From Phytomonospora sp040655735 (GTDB lineage Bacteria > Actinomycetota > Actinomycetes > Mycobacteriales > Micromonosporaceae): a stretch of DNA of 64,000 nucleotides. Below are positions 1 through 7,654 of this stretch, one piece after another; the first letter of the stretch is position 1, and every line of letters starts with the position of its first letter. Under the pieces are notes generated by a model. The model was not told the DNA's origin and made no database searches. It saw only the letters and a program-made list of their open reading frames with translations. Made by a program: the position numbers and the translations under genes. The stretch covers positions 248,001 through 312,000 of the forward strand of contig NZ_JBFAKK010000010.1 in assembly GCF_040655735.1 (NCBI RefSeq), read 5' to 3'.

Positions 1-119
1 TGACGGTGGAGGTCGTCAAGCATCGCCTGGATGACGCGTGTGGTTCCGGCGGCAGACGTGGCTTGGGCAAGCATCTCGGGTGGGACATCAGCACGTCGGC
101 CGGTCTGGGAAGGATCCAT
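1..119 (-). CDS. Partial unknown protein (5' end only)
   Basis: An open frame on the minus strand starts with ATG at 119 and runs off the left edge, giving about 39 residues beginning MDPSQTGRRADVPPEMLAQA. There is no Shine-Dalgarno, but TATCCT (complement of 128-133) ends 8 nt before the ATG. The same leaderless arrangement recurs at many genes in this window. I do not recognise the family, and the fragment is too short to place. It would be a gene truncated by the window edge beside a degenerate insertion sequence. Confidence is low because the frame could be chance. Confidence 0.35.
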   Translation of the reverse strand, partial: MDPSQTGRRADVPPEMLAQATSAAGTTRVIQAMLDDLHR

Positions 120-232
120 GAGAAGGCAGGATACGCAGCTCATCGGCGTGGCCCAGATCAGTGTTGGTACCGGGTTGCCTGGTTCGTGGGTTGAAGGCGT
201 GTCGTTGGGTCGGCTCGGATCGTTGATGTCGG

Positions 233-1652
233 ATGGTAGGTGACGGGTGTGGGCTTGGAGTGTTGGCCGGGTTCCGGTGTGACTTCCACGAGTGCTTGAG
301 CGCGCGGTCGGATGCGTTGTTCGAGCTGGCCGAGGCGGTGTTGTGCGCCGACGGGCCGGTGGGGTCCCTGGTGGGGTTGTCTCTGGTGCCCGAGCATCGG
401 CGCGGACACGGGGCCCTCTACGACGCGATCAACCACGGCCGCATCGACACCGATCGTCTCGGTCAGGTGCTGGCAGGGCTGCCGTTACCTCGCGCTGCTG
501 GTGGGCGCCTGGTGCTGGCAGTGGACATCAGCCCATGGCTCCGGCCGGATGCCGACACGTCGCCGGGACGGTCGTTCTGTCACACCTACGGGCGCGGCCG
601 TGATCAGCATGTGATGGTGCCCGGGTGGCCGTACTCGTTCATCGCCGCGCTGGAGACTGGCCGCACCTCGTGGACAGGGCTGCTGGACGCGATGCGCATC
701 CCTCCAAGCGGTGACGTCGCGGCGCTGACGGCGTCGCAAGTGCGTCGGGTGGTCGAGCGCCTGGTCGCTGCCGGGCAGCAGGGTCCGAAGGATCAGGCGA
801 TCCTGGTGGTGTTCGATGCCGGGTACGACGTCCCGCGCATCGCGCATCTCCTGGCGGATCTGCCAGTCGAGGTGTTGGGGCGGATGCGTTCGGACCGTGT
901 GCTGCGCTGAGCAGCGCCACCACGGGTGCCCGGGACAAACGGGCGTCCACCCAAACACGGCGGGGAACTCGTGTTCGGCGACGCGGCCACCTGGGGGCGA
1001 ACCGGATGCCGAGACCCTCACCGACACCACCCGCTACGGCACCGCGCACGCGATGGCCTGGAACCGGTTGCACCCGCGGTTGACCGCCCGCGCGGCCTGG
1101 CGCGACCATCCCGGGCCGTTGCCGATCATCGAGGGCACTCTCATCCGCCTCGCCGTTGAACACCTACCGACCGGTGGTGAAGCCAAACCGGTGTGGTTGT
1201 GGTCTTCGGCCACCGATCTGGGGGCGTCTGAAGTGGACAGGTTGTGGCAGGCGTTTCTGCGACGCTTCGACCTCGAACACACCTTCAGGTTCCTCAAGCA
1301 GACCCTCGGTTGGACCGCCCCCAGACTCCGCGATCCCGAAGCTGCCGACCGCTGGACCTGGCTGATCATCGCTGCTCACGCCCAGTTGCGCCTCGCCCGT
1401 GGGCATGCCCGCGACCTGCGCCGCCCCTGGGAGAAGCCCCTGTCGGCCGACCGGCTCACCCCGGCCCGCGTCCGGCGAGGGTTCAGGTACCTGCGCACGA
1501 AGACCACGCGTCCCACGGCCGCGCCGAAACCCAGCCGGCCCGGCCCCGGACGACCACCCGGGCGGCGAAACACCCACCGCGCCGTCACCGGCCAGCGTTA
1601 CAAGCGCCCCTCACATCGCAAGAAGGGCACCAAACCCCGCAGAACAGGTTAA
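233..1652 (+). pseudogene. Decayed IS4/IS701-type DDE transposase
   Basis: The joined frames read as one DDE transposase of about 470 residues. The first Asp lies in LVLAVDISPW, the second in VVFDAGYDVP, and a C-terminal F-LR-R-FDL-E-HTFRFL-K matches the Y(2)R(3)E(6)K signature of the IS4 superfamily with Phe for Tyr. A basic tail ends at 1652. The gene is broken twice. A TGA at 908-910 interrupts the first frame, which continues with a recognisable GTNGRPPKHGGELVFGD. An extra G in the five-G run at 993-997 then shifts the frame, and removing one G restores WGEPDAET. The start is approximate, and I found no terminal inverted repeats or target duplication. It is very likely non-functional unless complemented in trans. 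Confidence 0.85.
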
Positions 1653-1664
1653 TGGACAAACTGA

Positions 1665-1697
1665 GGGCCGCCGGGTCCTTCCACGTCCCGGCGGCCC
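1665..1697 (-). terminator. Intrinsic terminator hairpin after the SDR gene
   Basis: A perfect 11-bp stem pairs 1665-1675 (GGGCCGCCGGG) with 1687-1697, with an 11-nt loop. It lies between the SDR stop and the decayed transposase, so it most likely ends leftward transcription of the SDR gene. There is no clear U-tract, which is common for GC-rich actinobacterial terminators. Confidence 0.65.
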
Positions 1698-1712
1698 GTC
1701 CCGGAGTCGGCG

Positions 1713-2441
1713 CTACCAGGGGTGCGGGCCCTCTTCGCTCTCGAACGTTCCCGTCGGCCCGTCGGCGCCGATCAGCGCCATCCGGATCGCCGCGCGCGAG
1801 CCCTGCTCGGGTGTGCGGTGCCCGGCGTGGCCGTTGAGGTCGGTCGCGCAGTAACCGGGATTGACCGCGTTGACCTTGAACGCGGTGCCGGCGAAGTGCT
1901 TGGAATAGGCGATGGTCACGGCGTTCAGCGCCGCTTTGGACGCCTGGTAGCCCACACCCTTCAACATGTAATAGGGGCTGTCGGGGTTGGTCATCATCTC
2001 GAAGGAGCCGACCTCGCTGGACACGTTGACGATCCTCGGCTCGGCGGAGCGCTCCAGCAGCGGGACGAAGGCGTTGGTCACCGCGATCACGCCGAAGACG
2101 TTCGTCTCGTAGGTGTCGCGCACGGCCGCGACGGGCGTCTCGGTCACCACCCAGCCCTCCTGGCGGTTCAGGACGGCGGCGTTGTTGACGAGGATGTCGA
2201 GCCGACCGTGAACCTCCTCGACCACCTGGGCGGCGGCCGCGATCGTCTCGGCGTCGGTGACGTCGATCCGCACGAACTCCGCCTTGTGCCCTTCGGCCCG
2301 CAGTGTCCCCACGGCCGCCTCGCCCCGCTCGGGCGAGCGCGCCCCCACCAGAACCGTCACGCCGGCCTTGCCCAGGCCCCGGGCGATCTCGAGGCCGATT
2401 CCCTTGTTTGCGCCGGTGATCAGCGCGATCTTGTCGGTCAT
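1713..2441 (-). CDS. SDR family NAD(P)-dependent oxidoreductase
   Basis: A 242-residue classical short-chain dehydrogenase. The N-terminal Rossmann motif TGANKGIG, the NNAA structural motif, a catalytic Ser in VNVSSEVGS and the YQASK (YxxxK) pair are all present, so it should be active. The GxxxGxG spacing with nearby basic residues suggests NADP(H), but the substrate cannot be read. It is transcribed divergently from an MmyB-type XRE regulator across a 101-bp gap holding a GGTAC/GTACC palindrome. SDR genes beside such regulators are a familiar actinobacterial pairing. The ATG at 2441 has only a weak GGTGGT upstream. Confidence 0.93.
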   Translation of the reverse strand: MTDKIALITGANKGIGLEIARGLGKAGVTVLVGARSPERGEAAVGTLRAEGHKAEFVRIDVTDAETIAAAAQVVEEVHGRLDILVNNAAVLNRQEGWVVTETPVAAVRDTYETNVFGVIAVTNAFVPLLERSAEPRIVNVSSEVGSFEMMTNPDSPYYMLKGVGYQASKAALNAVTIAYSKHFAGTAFKVNAVNPGYCATDLNGHAGHRTPEQGSRAAIRMALIGADGPTGTFESEEGPHPW

Positions 2442-2492
2442 GACACCACCGTCGCTCTGTTTCGCGCTCGCCGACAGAGACCCGCCTAGCGT

Positions 2493-2507
2493 GGTACCAC
2501 CGGTACC
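2493..2507. promoter_or_regulatory. Candidate operator of the MmyB-type regulator
   Basis: GGTAC-CACCG-GTACC is an inverted repeat with perfect 5-bp arms in the only gap between the divergent SDR and XRE genes. On the minus strand a TAGGCG-like -10 for the SDR gene lies just downstream of it. On the plus strand GATGCT (2531-2536) ends 6 nt before the regulator ATG. A repressor bound here could control both genes. This is inferred from position and symmetry only. Confidence 0.5.
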
Positions 2508-2542
2508 TCCCTCGCGGCGGCGGGCCGGGGGATGCTTGGCGA

Positions 2543-3382
2543 ATGCAGCGCACCGAACTGGCCGAGTACCTTCGCGACCGGCGGGCCCGGATCAAACCGG
2601 CCGCCGTCGGTCTCCCCGAGGGCGGCCGCCGTCGCACGCCGGGCCTGCGGCGCCAGGAGGTCGCGCAGTTGGCCGGCATGTCGATCGAGTACTACATCCG
2701 CCTTGAGCAGGCGCGCGGTCCGCATCCGTCGCGGCAGATCCTCTCGGCGCTCAGCCGCGCGCTGATGCTGTCGATCGACGAGCGGGCGCACCTTTTCCAC
2801 CTGGCGGGGGAGACCCCCGCGCCGCAGAGTCTGCTGCGCCGCGACGTACCCGAAAGCGTTCTGCACCTGATCGCGTCGCTGACCGACATCCCTGCCTACG
2901 TGCTGGACGCGAAGTACGACGTCCTCGCCTGGAACGAACTGGCCGTGGAGTTCATCGGCGACCTCGCCTCGCACGCCGAGAGCGACCGCAACGTGCTGCG
3001 CTGGATCTTCACCGACCCACCGGCCGACCTGTTCACCAACGAACGGCACCTCGCCTTCGCGCGGGCCTCCGTCGCGGACCTGCGTGCCGCCTACGGCCGC
3101 TATCCCGACGATGCGAGCCTCGCCGCGTTCGTCGAGGATCTCCTGCGGATCAGCCCGGAGTTCGGCGAGATCTGGGCGATGCACGAGGTGGAGGTCCGCC
3201 GGGACCTCACCAAAATCGTCGAGCACCCGAAGTACGGACAGATGCACATCACCTGCCAGGTGCTGCTCATCCCGGACCGGGACCAGCGCGTGGTGCTGTA
3301 CGTGACGGCGCCGGGATCGCCTTCCTACGCGGCGATGCGCAGCATCTACGCCGAACGCGGGGGCATCTCCCGGACGAGCTGA
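2543..3382 (+). CDS. XRE-family regulator with MmyB-like ligand-binding domain
   Basis: 279 residues. Residues 1-80 form a helix-turn-helix of the XRE type, with the RTPGLRRQEVAQLAGMSIEY pattern typical of the actinobacterial MmyB subgroup. Residues ~105-275 form the MmyB-like PAS-related domain that probably binds a fatty-acid-like or other small ligand. Such proteins usually repress an adjacent divergent oxidoreductase, here the SDR. No Shine-Dalgarno precedes the ATG. A -10-like GATGCT is placed for a leaderless message. Confidence 0.93.
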   Translation: MQRTELAEYLRDRRARIKPAAVGLPEGGRRRTPGLRRQEVAQLAGMSIEYYIRLEQARGPHPSRQILSALSRALMLSIDERAHLFHLAGETPAPQSLLRRDVPESVLHLIASLTDIPAYVLDAKYDVLAWNELAVEFIGDLASHAESDRNVLRWIFTDPPADLFTNERHLAFARASVADLRAAYGRYPDDASLAAFVEDLLRISPEFGEIWAMHEVEVRRDLTKIVEHPKYGQMHITCQVLLIPDRDQRVVLYVTAPGSPSYAAMRSIYAERGGISRTS

Positions 3383-3412
3383 CGGGTTCGGGATACGCGC
3401 CGAACACCTGAC

Positions 3413-3418
3413 TACACT
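3413..3418 (+). promoter_or_regulatory. Putative -10 box for leaderless rpe
   Basis: TACACT fits the TANNNT -10 consensus. A start point 7 nt downstream is the first G of the GTG at 3425, which has no ribosome-binding site. No convincing -35 is visible. Confidence 0.45.
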
Positions 3419-3424
3419 GTGCCA

Positions 3425-4138
3425 GTGGACAGAACCGATACGGTGATCGCGCCGAGCCTCCTCGCGGCCGATTTCGCGCGTCTGGACGAGGCGATGGCGG
3501 CGGTCGCGGGAGAAGCAGACTGGCTGCACGTGGACGTCATGGACAACCACTTCGTGCCGAACCTGACGATCGGGCCGCCGGTCGTGAAGTCGCTGAAGGC
3601 GGCCACCGGGCTGCCCCTCGACTGTCATCTGATGATCGCCGACCCCGACCGCTGGGCCGTCGGCTACGCCGAACTGGGCGCCTACAACGTGACCTTCCAC
3701 GCCGAGGCCGCCGCGAATCCGGTCGCGATCGCGAAGGACCTGCGGGCGGCGGGCAGCAAGGCGGGACTGGCGATCGACCGGGACACGCCGGTCGAGGAGT
3801 TCCTGGACATCCTTCCGGAGTTCGACACGCTGCTGATCATGACGATCAAGGCGGGTTTCGGGGGCCAGGCGTTCATGCCCGAACTCCTCGACAAGGTCCG
3901 CACGGCACGGCAGGCGGTCAAGTCGGGGCACCTGGAACTGCGCATCGAGGTCGACGGCGGGATCGCCGCCGACACGATCGCCGCGGCGGCCGAGGCGGGG
4001 GCGGACGCGTTCGTGGCGGGGACGGCCGTCTACGGCGCCCAGGACCCGGCCGAGGCGATCCGCAGGTTGCGGGCGCTGGCCGACTCGGTCTTAACATCGG
4101 ACGCCACAGTGCGCGCGGTGAGGAGTGGTGGGGGGTGA
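3425..4138 (+). CDS. rpe: Ribulose-phosphate 3-epimerase
   Basis: Interconverts D-ribulose 5-phosphate and D-xylulose 5-phosphate in the cytosolic pentose phosphate pathway. The TIM-barrel signatures are clear: APSLLAADF at the N-terminus, the first metal/catalytic strand LHVDVMDNHFVPNLTIGPPV, DCHLMI, the phosphate loop AGFGGQ and the second catalytic strand EVDGGI, ending in GTAVYGA. The length of 237 residues is normal for the family apart from a short unconserved tail. I chose GTG 3425 rather than GTG 3419 because the -10 hexamer abuts 3419. The stop overlaps the start of the receiver-GGDEF gene by 4 bp, so the two are translationally coupled. The usual neighbour ribD is absent downstream. 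Confidence 0.96.
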   Translation: MDRTDTVIAPSLLAADFARLDEAMAAVAGEADWLHVDVMDNHFVPNLTIGPPVVKSLKAATGLPLDCHLMIADPDRWAVGYAELGAYNVTFHAEAAANPVAIAKDLRAAGSKAGLAIDRDTPVEEFLDILPEFDTLLIMTIKAGFGGQAFMPELLDKVRTARQAVKSGHLELRIEVDGGIAADTIAAAAEAGADAFVAGTAVYGAQDPAEAIRRLRALADSVLTSDATVRAVRSGGG

Positions 4139-5088
4139 CCAGTCCGGAGGAGAGCAACCGGGGTCTGGTGCTCGTCGTCGACGACGACGCCGACATCGCG
4201 CGCTTCGTCGCCCTCAACCTCCGCCTGGAGGGGTTCGAGGTGGTCACCGCCGGGGACGGATACCAGGCGCTGGCGCACCTCGCCCGGCGCCGCCCGGACA
4301 TGGTGCTGCTCGATGTCATGATGCCGATGGTCGACGGCGTCGAGCTGACCCGGCAGCTGCGCAGCGACCCCATGACGGCGAGCCTGCCGATCATCCTGCT
4401 GACGGCGAAGAACCTGTCGGCGGACAAGATCGTCGGCCTGACCACCGGTGCCGACGACTACATCGTCAAGCCCTTCGACACGCAGGAACTCGTCGCGCGG
4501 GTCCACTCGGTCCTGCGCCGGCACCGCGAGATCCGCGAGCTCTCGCCGCTGACCGGGCTGCCCGGCAACGCGCGCATCACGCGCGAGGTGACCGGCTGGA
4601 TGAGGCAGGGCAACGAGTTCGCGCTCTGCTACGTCGACGCCAACCACTTCAAGAGCGTCAACGACGCCTACGGCTTCGTGCGCGGCGACGAGTTCATCTC
4701 GACGCTGGCGTCGTCGATCCACCGCGGGGTGGTCGGCGCCGGGCCGCCCCTGGCGTTCCTCGGGCACGTCGGCGGCGACGACTTCATCATCCTGTGCGTC
4801 CCGGAACAGGTGCAGGCGATCACGCAGCGCGCGATCATGGACTTCGAGGAGCGCGCGCTGGTCCTTTACGACGAGCGCGACCGCGAACGGGGATACGTCG
4901 AGGTCACCGACCGGCGGGGCAACCCGGTGCGGGCGGGCTTCGTGACCCTGTCGATCGGGGTGGCGATTTCGAGCCACCGGGTGTTCACCGATCCGCGAGA
5001 GGTCGTCGAGGTCGCCACGGAGATGAAGAGCGTGGCGAAGAAGCACAACGGGTCGTTCGTGGCGATCGACCGGCGGCAGACCCTGTAG
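4135..5088 (+). CDS. Response regulator with GGDEF-like domain
   Basis: 317 residues. The N-terminal CheY-like receiver (1-125) keeps the acidic pair in VVDDDAD, the phospho-acceptor Asp in LLDVMMP, the Thr in LLTAKN and the Lys in IVKPFD, so phosphorylation is plausible. The C-terminal domain (~135-310) resembles a GGDEF diguanylate cyclase (SPLTGLPGN, CYVDANHFKSVNDAYGFVRG). Its signature reads GGDDF, and no RxxD inhibitory site precedes it. It may be a weak cyclase or a degenerate c-di-GMP/GTP-binding module. The GTG overlaps the rpe stop. No histidine kinase is nearby. Confidence 0.9.
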   Translation: MTSPEESNRGLVLVVDDDADIARFVALNLRLEGFEVVTAGDGYQALAHLARRRPDMVLLDVMMPMVDGVELTRQLRSDPMTASLPIILLTAKNLSADKIVGLTTGADDYIVKPFDTQELVARVHSVLRRHREIRELSPLTGLPGNARITREVTGWMRQGNEFALCYVDANHFKSVNDAYGFVRGDEFISTLASSIHRGVVGAGPPLAFLGHVGGDDFIILCVPEQVQAITQRAIMDFEERALVLYDERDRERGYVEVTDRRGNPVRAGFVTLSIGVAISSHRVFTDPREVVEVATEMKSVAKKHNGSFVAIDRRQTL

Positions 5089-5276
5089 CGGTCGTCCGGT
5101 CCCGAACGCGCCACCGCCCGCTCGCTGCCCGGCCGCTCCGGTCGACATGGATTCACATCCCCGGCGCGGCCCCGCGCCGTCCGTCCTCATTCCTCGCCGA
5201 ACCGGGTGCTCCGTGCCCCGACCTAACGCAAAGATCTCCCAGAACTCTCCCGACATCCCACCCTTTTGCCCTTCTG

Positions 5277-5317
5277 CAATGCAAACCATTGACATTACAA
5301 CCGGGTCTCCCTAGCGT
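5277..5317 (+). promoter_or_regulatory. Promoter and candidate operator of the glucanase gene
   Basis: TTGACA (5289-5294), 17 bp and TAGCGT (5312-5317) form a strong sigma-70-type promoter. It lies upstream of a GGGAGG ribosome-binding site at 5340-5345. CAATG-CAAAC-CATTG (5277-5291), a perfect inverted repeat, overlaps the -35 box and is well placed for a repressor, for example a sugar-responsive one. The rest of the 264-bp gap shows nothing else I can name. Confidence 0.7.
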
Positions 5318-5352
5318 TAAATCAAGAAGCTTTACCCAAGGGAGGATCCGTC

Positions 5353-6729
5353 ATGCGATTACCACGCCCGGCAGTTCTCACCGCAGCTCTCGGCCTGTTA
5401 GCGTCCACCCTCGTCATCGGCGCCACCGCTGCCCCGGCCCCAGCGGCACTGCCCAATCCGGCGGGCTGGAACCTGGTCTTCGGCGACGACTTCAACGGCT
5501 CCGCCGGCACCGGCGTCAACCGCTCCAACTGGATCTACGACATCGGCCACGGCTACCCCGGCGGTCCCGGCAACTGGGGCACCGGCGAGATCGAGTACAT
5601 GAGCGACTCGACCTCCAACGTCAGCCTCGACGGCGCCGGCAACCTCCGCATCACCCCGATCCGCGACGGCGCGGGCAACTGGACCTCGGGCCGCATCGAG
5701 ACCCAGCGCGGCGACTTCCAGCCCGCCGCCGGTCAGAAGCTGCGCATCGAGTCGCGCATCCAGATGCCCAACGTCACCGGCGCCGAGGCGCTCGGATACT
5801 GGCCCGCCTTCTGGGCGCTCGGCACGCCCTACCGGGGCAACTGGTGGAACTGGCCGGCTATCGGCGAGTTCGACATCATGGAGAACGTCAACGGCATCAA
5901 CTCGGTGTGGGGCGTCCTGCACTGCGGCGTCAACCCCGGCGGTCCCTGCAACGAGACGACCGGCATCGGCGCCAGCCGCGCGTGCCCGGGTTCCAGTTGC
6001 CAGTCGGCCTTCCACACCTACACCTTCGAGTGGGACAAGTCGGTCAGTCCCAACCAGCTGCGCTGGTACGTCGACGGGCAGCAGTTCCACTCGGTGAACC
6101 AGTCCCAGTTCGACGCCACGACGTGGACGAACATGACCAACCACGGCTACTTCGTGATCCTCAACGTGGCGATCGGCGGAGCGTTCCCCAACGCGCTGTG
6201 CGGCTGCACCTCACCGAGCGCCTCGACGGTCTCCGGTCGCCCGATGGTCGTCGACTACGTCGGCGTGTGGACCACCGGCAGCGGGGGCGGCGACCCCGAC
6301 CCCGATCCGGGCACCGGCTTCGACGCCTACGGCACGATCCAGGCCGAGTCCTTCAGTTCCCAGTCCGGCACCATCACCGAGGCGACAAGCGACTCCGGTG
6401 GCGGCCAGAACATCGGCGCGATCAACAACGGCAACTGGCTGCGCTTCAACGGGGTCCGCTTCGGCACCTCGGCGGCCCGGCAGTTCATCGCCCGCGCGTC
6501 CTCGGGCGCGGGAGGCGGGGTGAGCGGGCTGGTCGAAGTGCGGCTGGACAACCCGGCCAACGCGCCGATCGGCAGCTTCGCCATCGGCAACACCGGCGGC
6601 TGGCAGTCCTGGCGGACGATACCGGCCAACATCACGGGCACGACCGGCACGCACGACGTGTACCTGACCTTCACCAGTGGTCAGCCGGCCGACTTCGTCA
6701 ACGTCAACTGGTTGAGCTTCGCGCACTGA
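5353..6729 (+). CDS. Secreted GH16 beta-glucanase with CBM6
   Basis: 458 residues with a Sec signal peptide (1-~33, ending near APAPAAL). The GH16 catalytic domain (~36-300) carries the nucleophile/acid motif GEFDIMENV (ExDxxE), as in laminarinase-type endo-beta-1,3-glucanases. A GGGDPDPDPG linker follows, and then a CBM6-type carbohydrate-binding module (~325-458). It should act outside the cell on beta-1,3- or mixed-linked glucans. The exact specificity (laminarin, lichenan or other) cannot be told from sequence. The gene is monocistronic, preceded by a strong promoter and followed by a 16-bp terminator. The ATG was chosen for GGGAGG 7 nt upstream and the immediate signal peptide. Confidence 0.93.
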   Translation: MRLPRPAVLTAALGLLASTLVIGATAAPAPAALPNPAGWNLVFGDDFNGSAGTGVNRSNWIYDIGHGYPGGPGNWGTGEIEYMSDSTSNVSLDGAGNLRITPIRDGAGNWTSGRIETQRGDFQPAAGQKLRIESRIQMPNVTGAEALGYWPAFWALGTPYRGNWWNWPAIGEFDIMENVNGINSVWGVLHCGVNPGGPCNETTGIGASRACPGSSCQSAFHTYTFEWDKSVSPNQLRWYVDGQQFHSVNQSQFDATTWTNMTNHGYFVILNVAIGGAFPNALCGCTSPSASTVSGRPMVVDYVGVWTTGSGGGDPDPDPGTGFDAYGTIQAESFSSQSGTITEATSDSGGGQNIGAINNGNWLRFNGVRFGTSAARQFIARASSGAGGGVSGLVEVRLDNPANAPIGSFAIGNTGGWQSWRTIPANITGTTGTHDVYLTFTSGQPADFVNVNWLSFAH

Positions 6730-6736
6730 CGCGAAG

Positions 6737-6777
6737 GGCGGCGCGCCCCGGCGACCTCCGGGCCGGGGCGCGCCGCC
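6737..6777. terminator. Bidirectional terminator, 16-bp perfect stem
   Basis: 6737-6752 pairs perfectly with 6762-6777 around a 9-nt loop. The hairpin lies between the convergent glucanase and DUF3050 genes and can serve both directions. Confidence 0.85.
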
Positions 6778-6784
6778 TCATGGA

Positions 6785-7573
6785 TCAGCTCGACTTGATC
6801 GCGTCGAGGATCCCGTCCCACAGCGCGACCCTGGCGGCCAGCGCGGAGTTGACGGTCTCGGCACACTCGTTCCACTTGGCGTCGTCGTCGCCGCAGAGGT
6901 CGGCGAGCATCTGCATGGCCATGGGGGTGTGCTTCTCCCCGTCGACCTCGATGTGCCGCTCCAGGTAGTCGACGAAGAGGTTGAGCCTGTTGCCGCGCTC
7001 GTTGATCGCCACGACCTGCGCGAACATGTCGGGGATGAGGTCTTCGCGGCCGAAGGCGAAGGCCGCTGCCTGACAGTGGACCGGGCGGGTCTCGATGAAG
7101 TCGAAGGTGGCACGGGAGAAGGCCAGCGATGGCGCGGGCACGCCGGCCTCGACCAGCGCGTCCTCGACCGACCGGCCGTCGCGCAGGAGCGCGATGAGGG
7201 CCTCGATGGCGGTGGTGTCGGCCCCGGCCTCCTTCATGCCGTCGACGTAGAGCTCGAAGTGGCTGATGTAGCCCTCGCCGAGTTCGTCGCTCTCCTCGAC
7301 GGTGACGATGTCGTTGATGAGGTGGCGGCTGGCCCGGTGGCTGGTGGGCAGCCAGGGCACGGCGACGCTGGTGAGGTTGATCTGCAGGGACTTGAGCAGC
7401 GACATGAAGTCCCACACCGCGAAGACGTGGTGCTCCATGAAGGTGACGAGGGCGTCGTGGTTGTCAAGGGCGGCGTAGACGGGGTGTCCCACCACGCGGT
7501 CGCGGGTCTCCTCGATAGCGGTCTCCAGGCGCTGGATCCCCGGGTGGGTCTGGCCCCAGTCGTATCGCGACAT
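6785..7573 (-). CDS. DUF3050 (heme-oxygenase-fold) protein
   Basis: 262 residues matching the DUF3050 family, seen in NHDALVTFMEHHVFAVWDFM near the N-terminus and GYISHFELYVDGM in the middle. Several conserved His/Glu/Asp residues on helices resemble the metal ligands of heme-oxygenase-like enzymes. Whether this family is a diiron oxidase is not something I can establish. There is no signal peptide or membrane segment, so it is cytosolic. A clear AGGAGG (complement of 7581-7587) precedes the ATG. It lies 81 bp downstream of the tetR gene on the same strand with its own spacer palindrome, so it may be separately regulated. Confidence 0.88.
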   Translation of the reverse strand: MSRYDWGQTHPGIQRLETAIEETRDRVVGHPVYAALDNHDALVTFMEHHVFAVWDFMSLLKSLQINLTSVAVPWLPTSHRASRHLINDIVTVEESDELGEGYISHFELYVDGMKEAGADTTAIEALIALLRDGRSVEDALVEAGVPAPSLAFSRATFDFIETRPVHCQAAAFAFGREDLIPDMFAQVVAINERGNRLNLFVDYLERHIEVDGEKHTPMAMQMLADLCGDDDAKWNECAETVNSALAARVALWDGILDAIKSS

Positions 7574-7622
7574 CGGTGTTTCCTCCTAAGTGGATGGCGC
7601 GATCAGACTGCCGTCCGGCGCT

Positions 7623-7643
7623 TCGGATCGGCTGCGGATCCGA
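7623..7643. promoter_or_regulatory. Inverted repeat between tetR and DUF3050 genes
   Basis: TCGGATC-N7-GATCCGA has perfect 7-bp arms. It could be an operator upstream of the DUF3050 gene or a short terminator for tetR. The 7-nt spacer and the lack of a T-run make an operator slightly more likely. Confidence 0.4.
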
Positions 7644-7654
7644 TATGAGATCGA

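Noticed and set aside
4125..6968. A 947-codon plus-strand frame crossing the GGDEF and GH16 genes
   Set aside because: Low-complexity Arg/Pro sequence spanning two recognisable genes in another frame, without conserved motifs.
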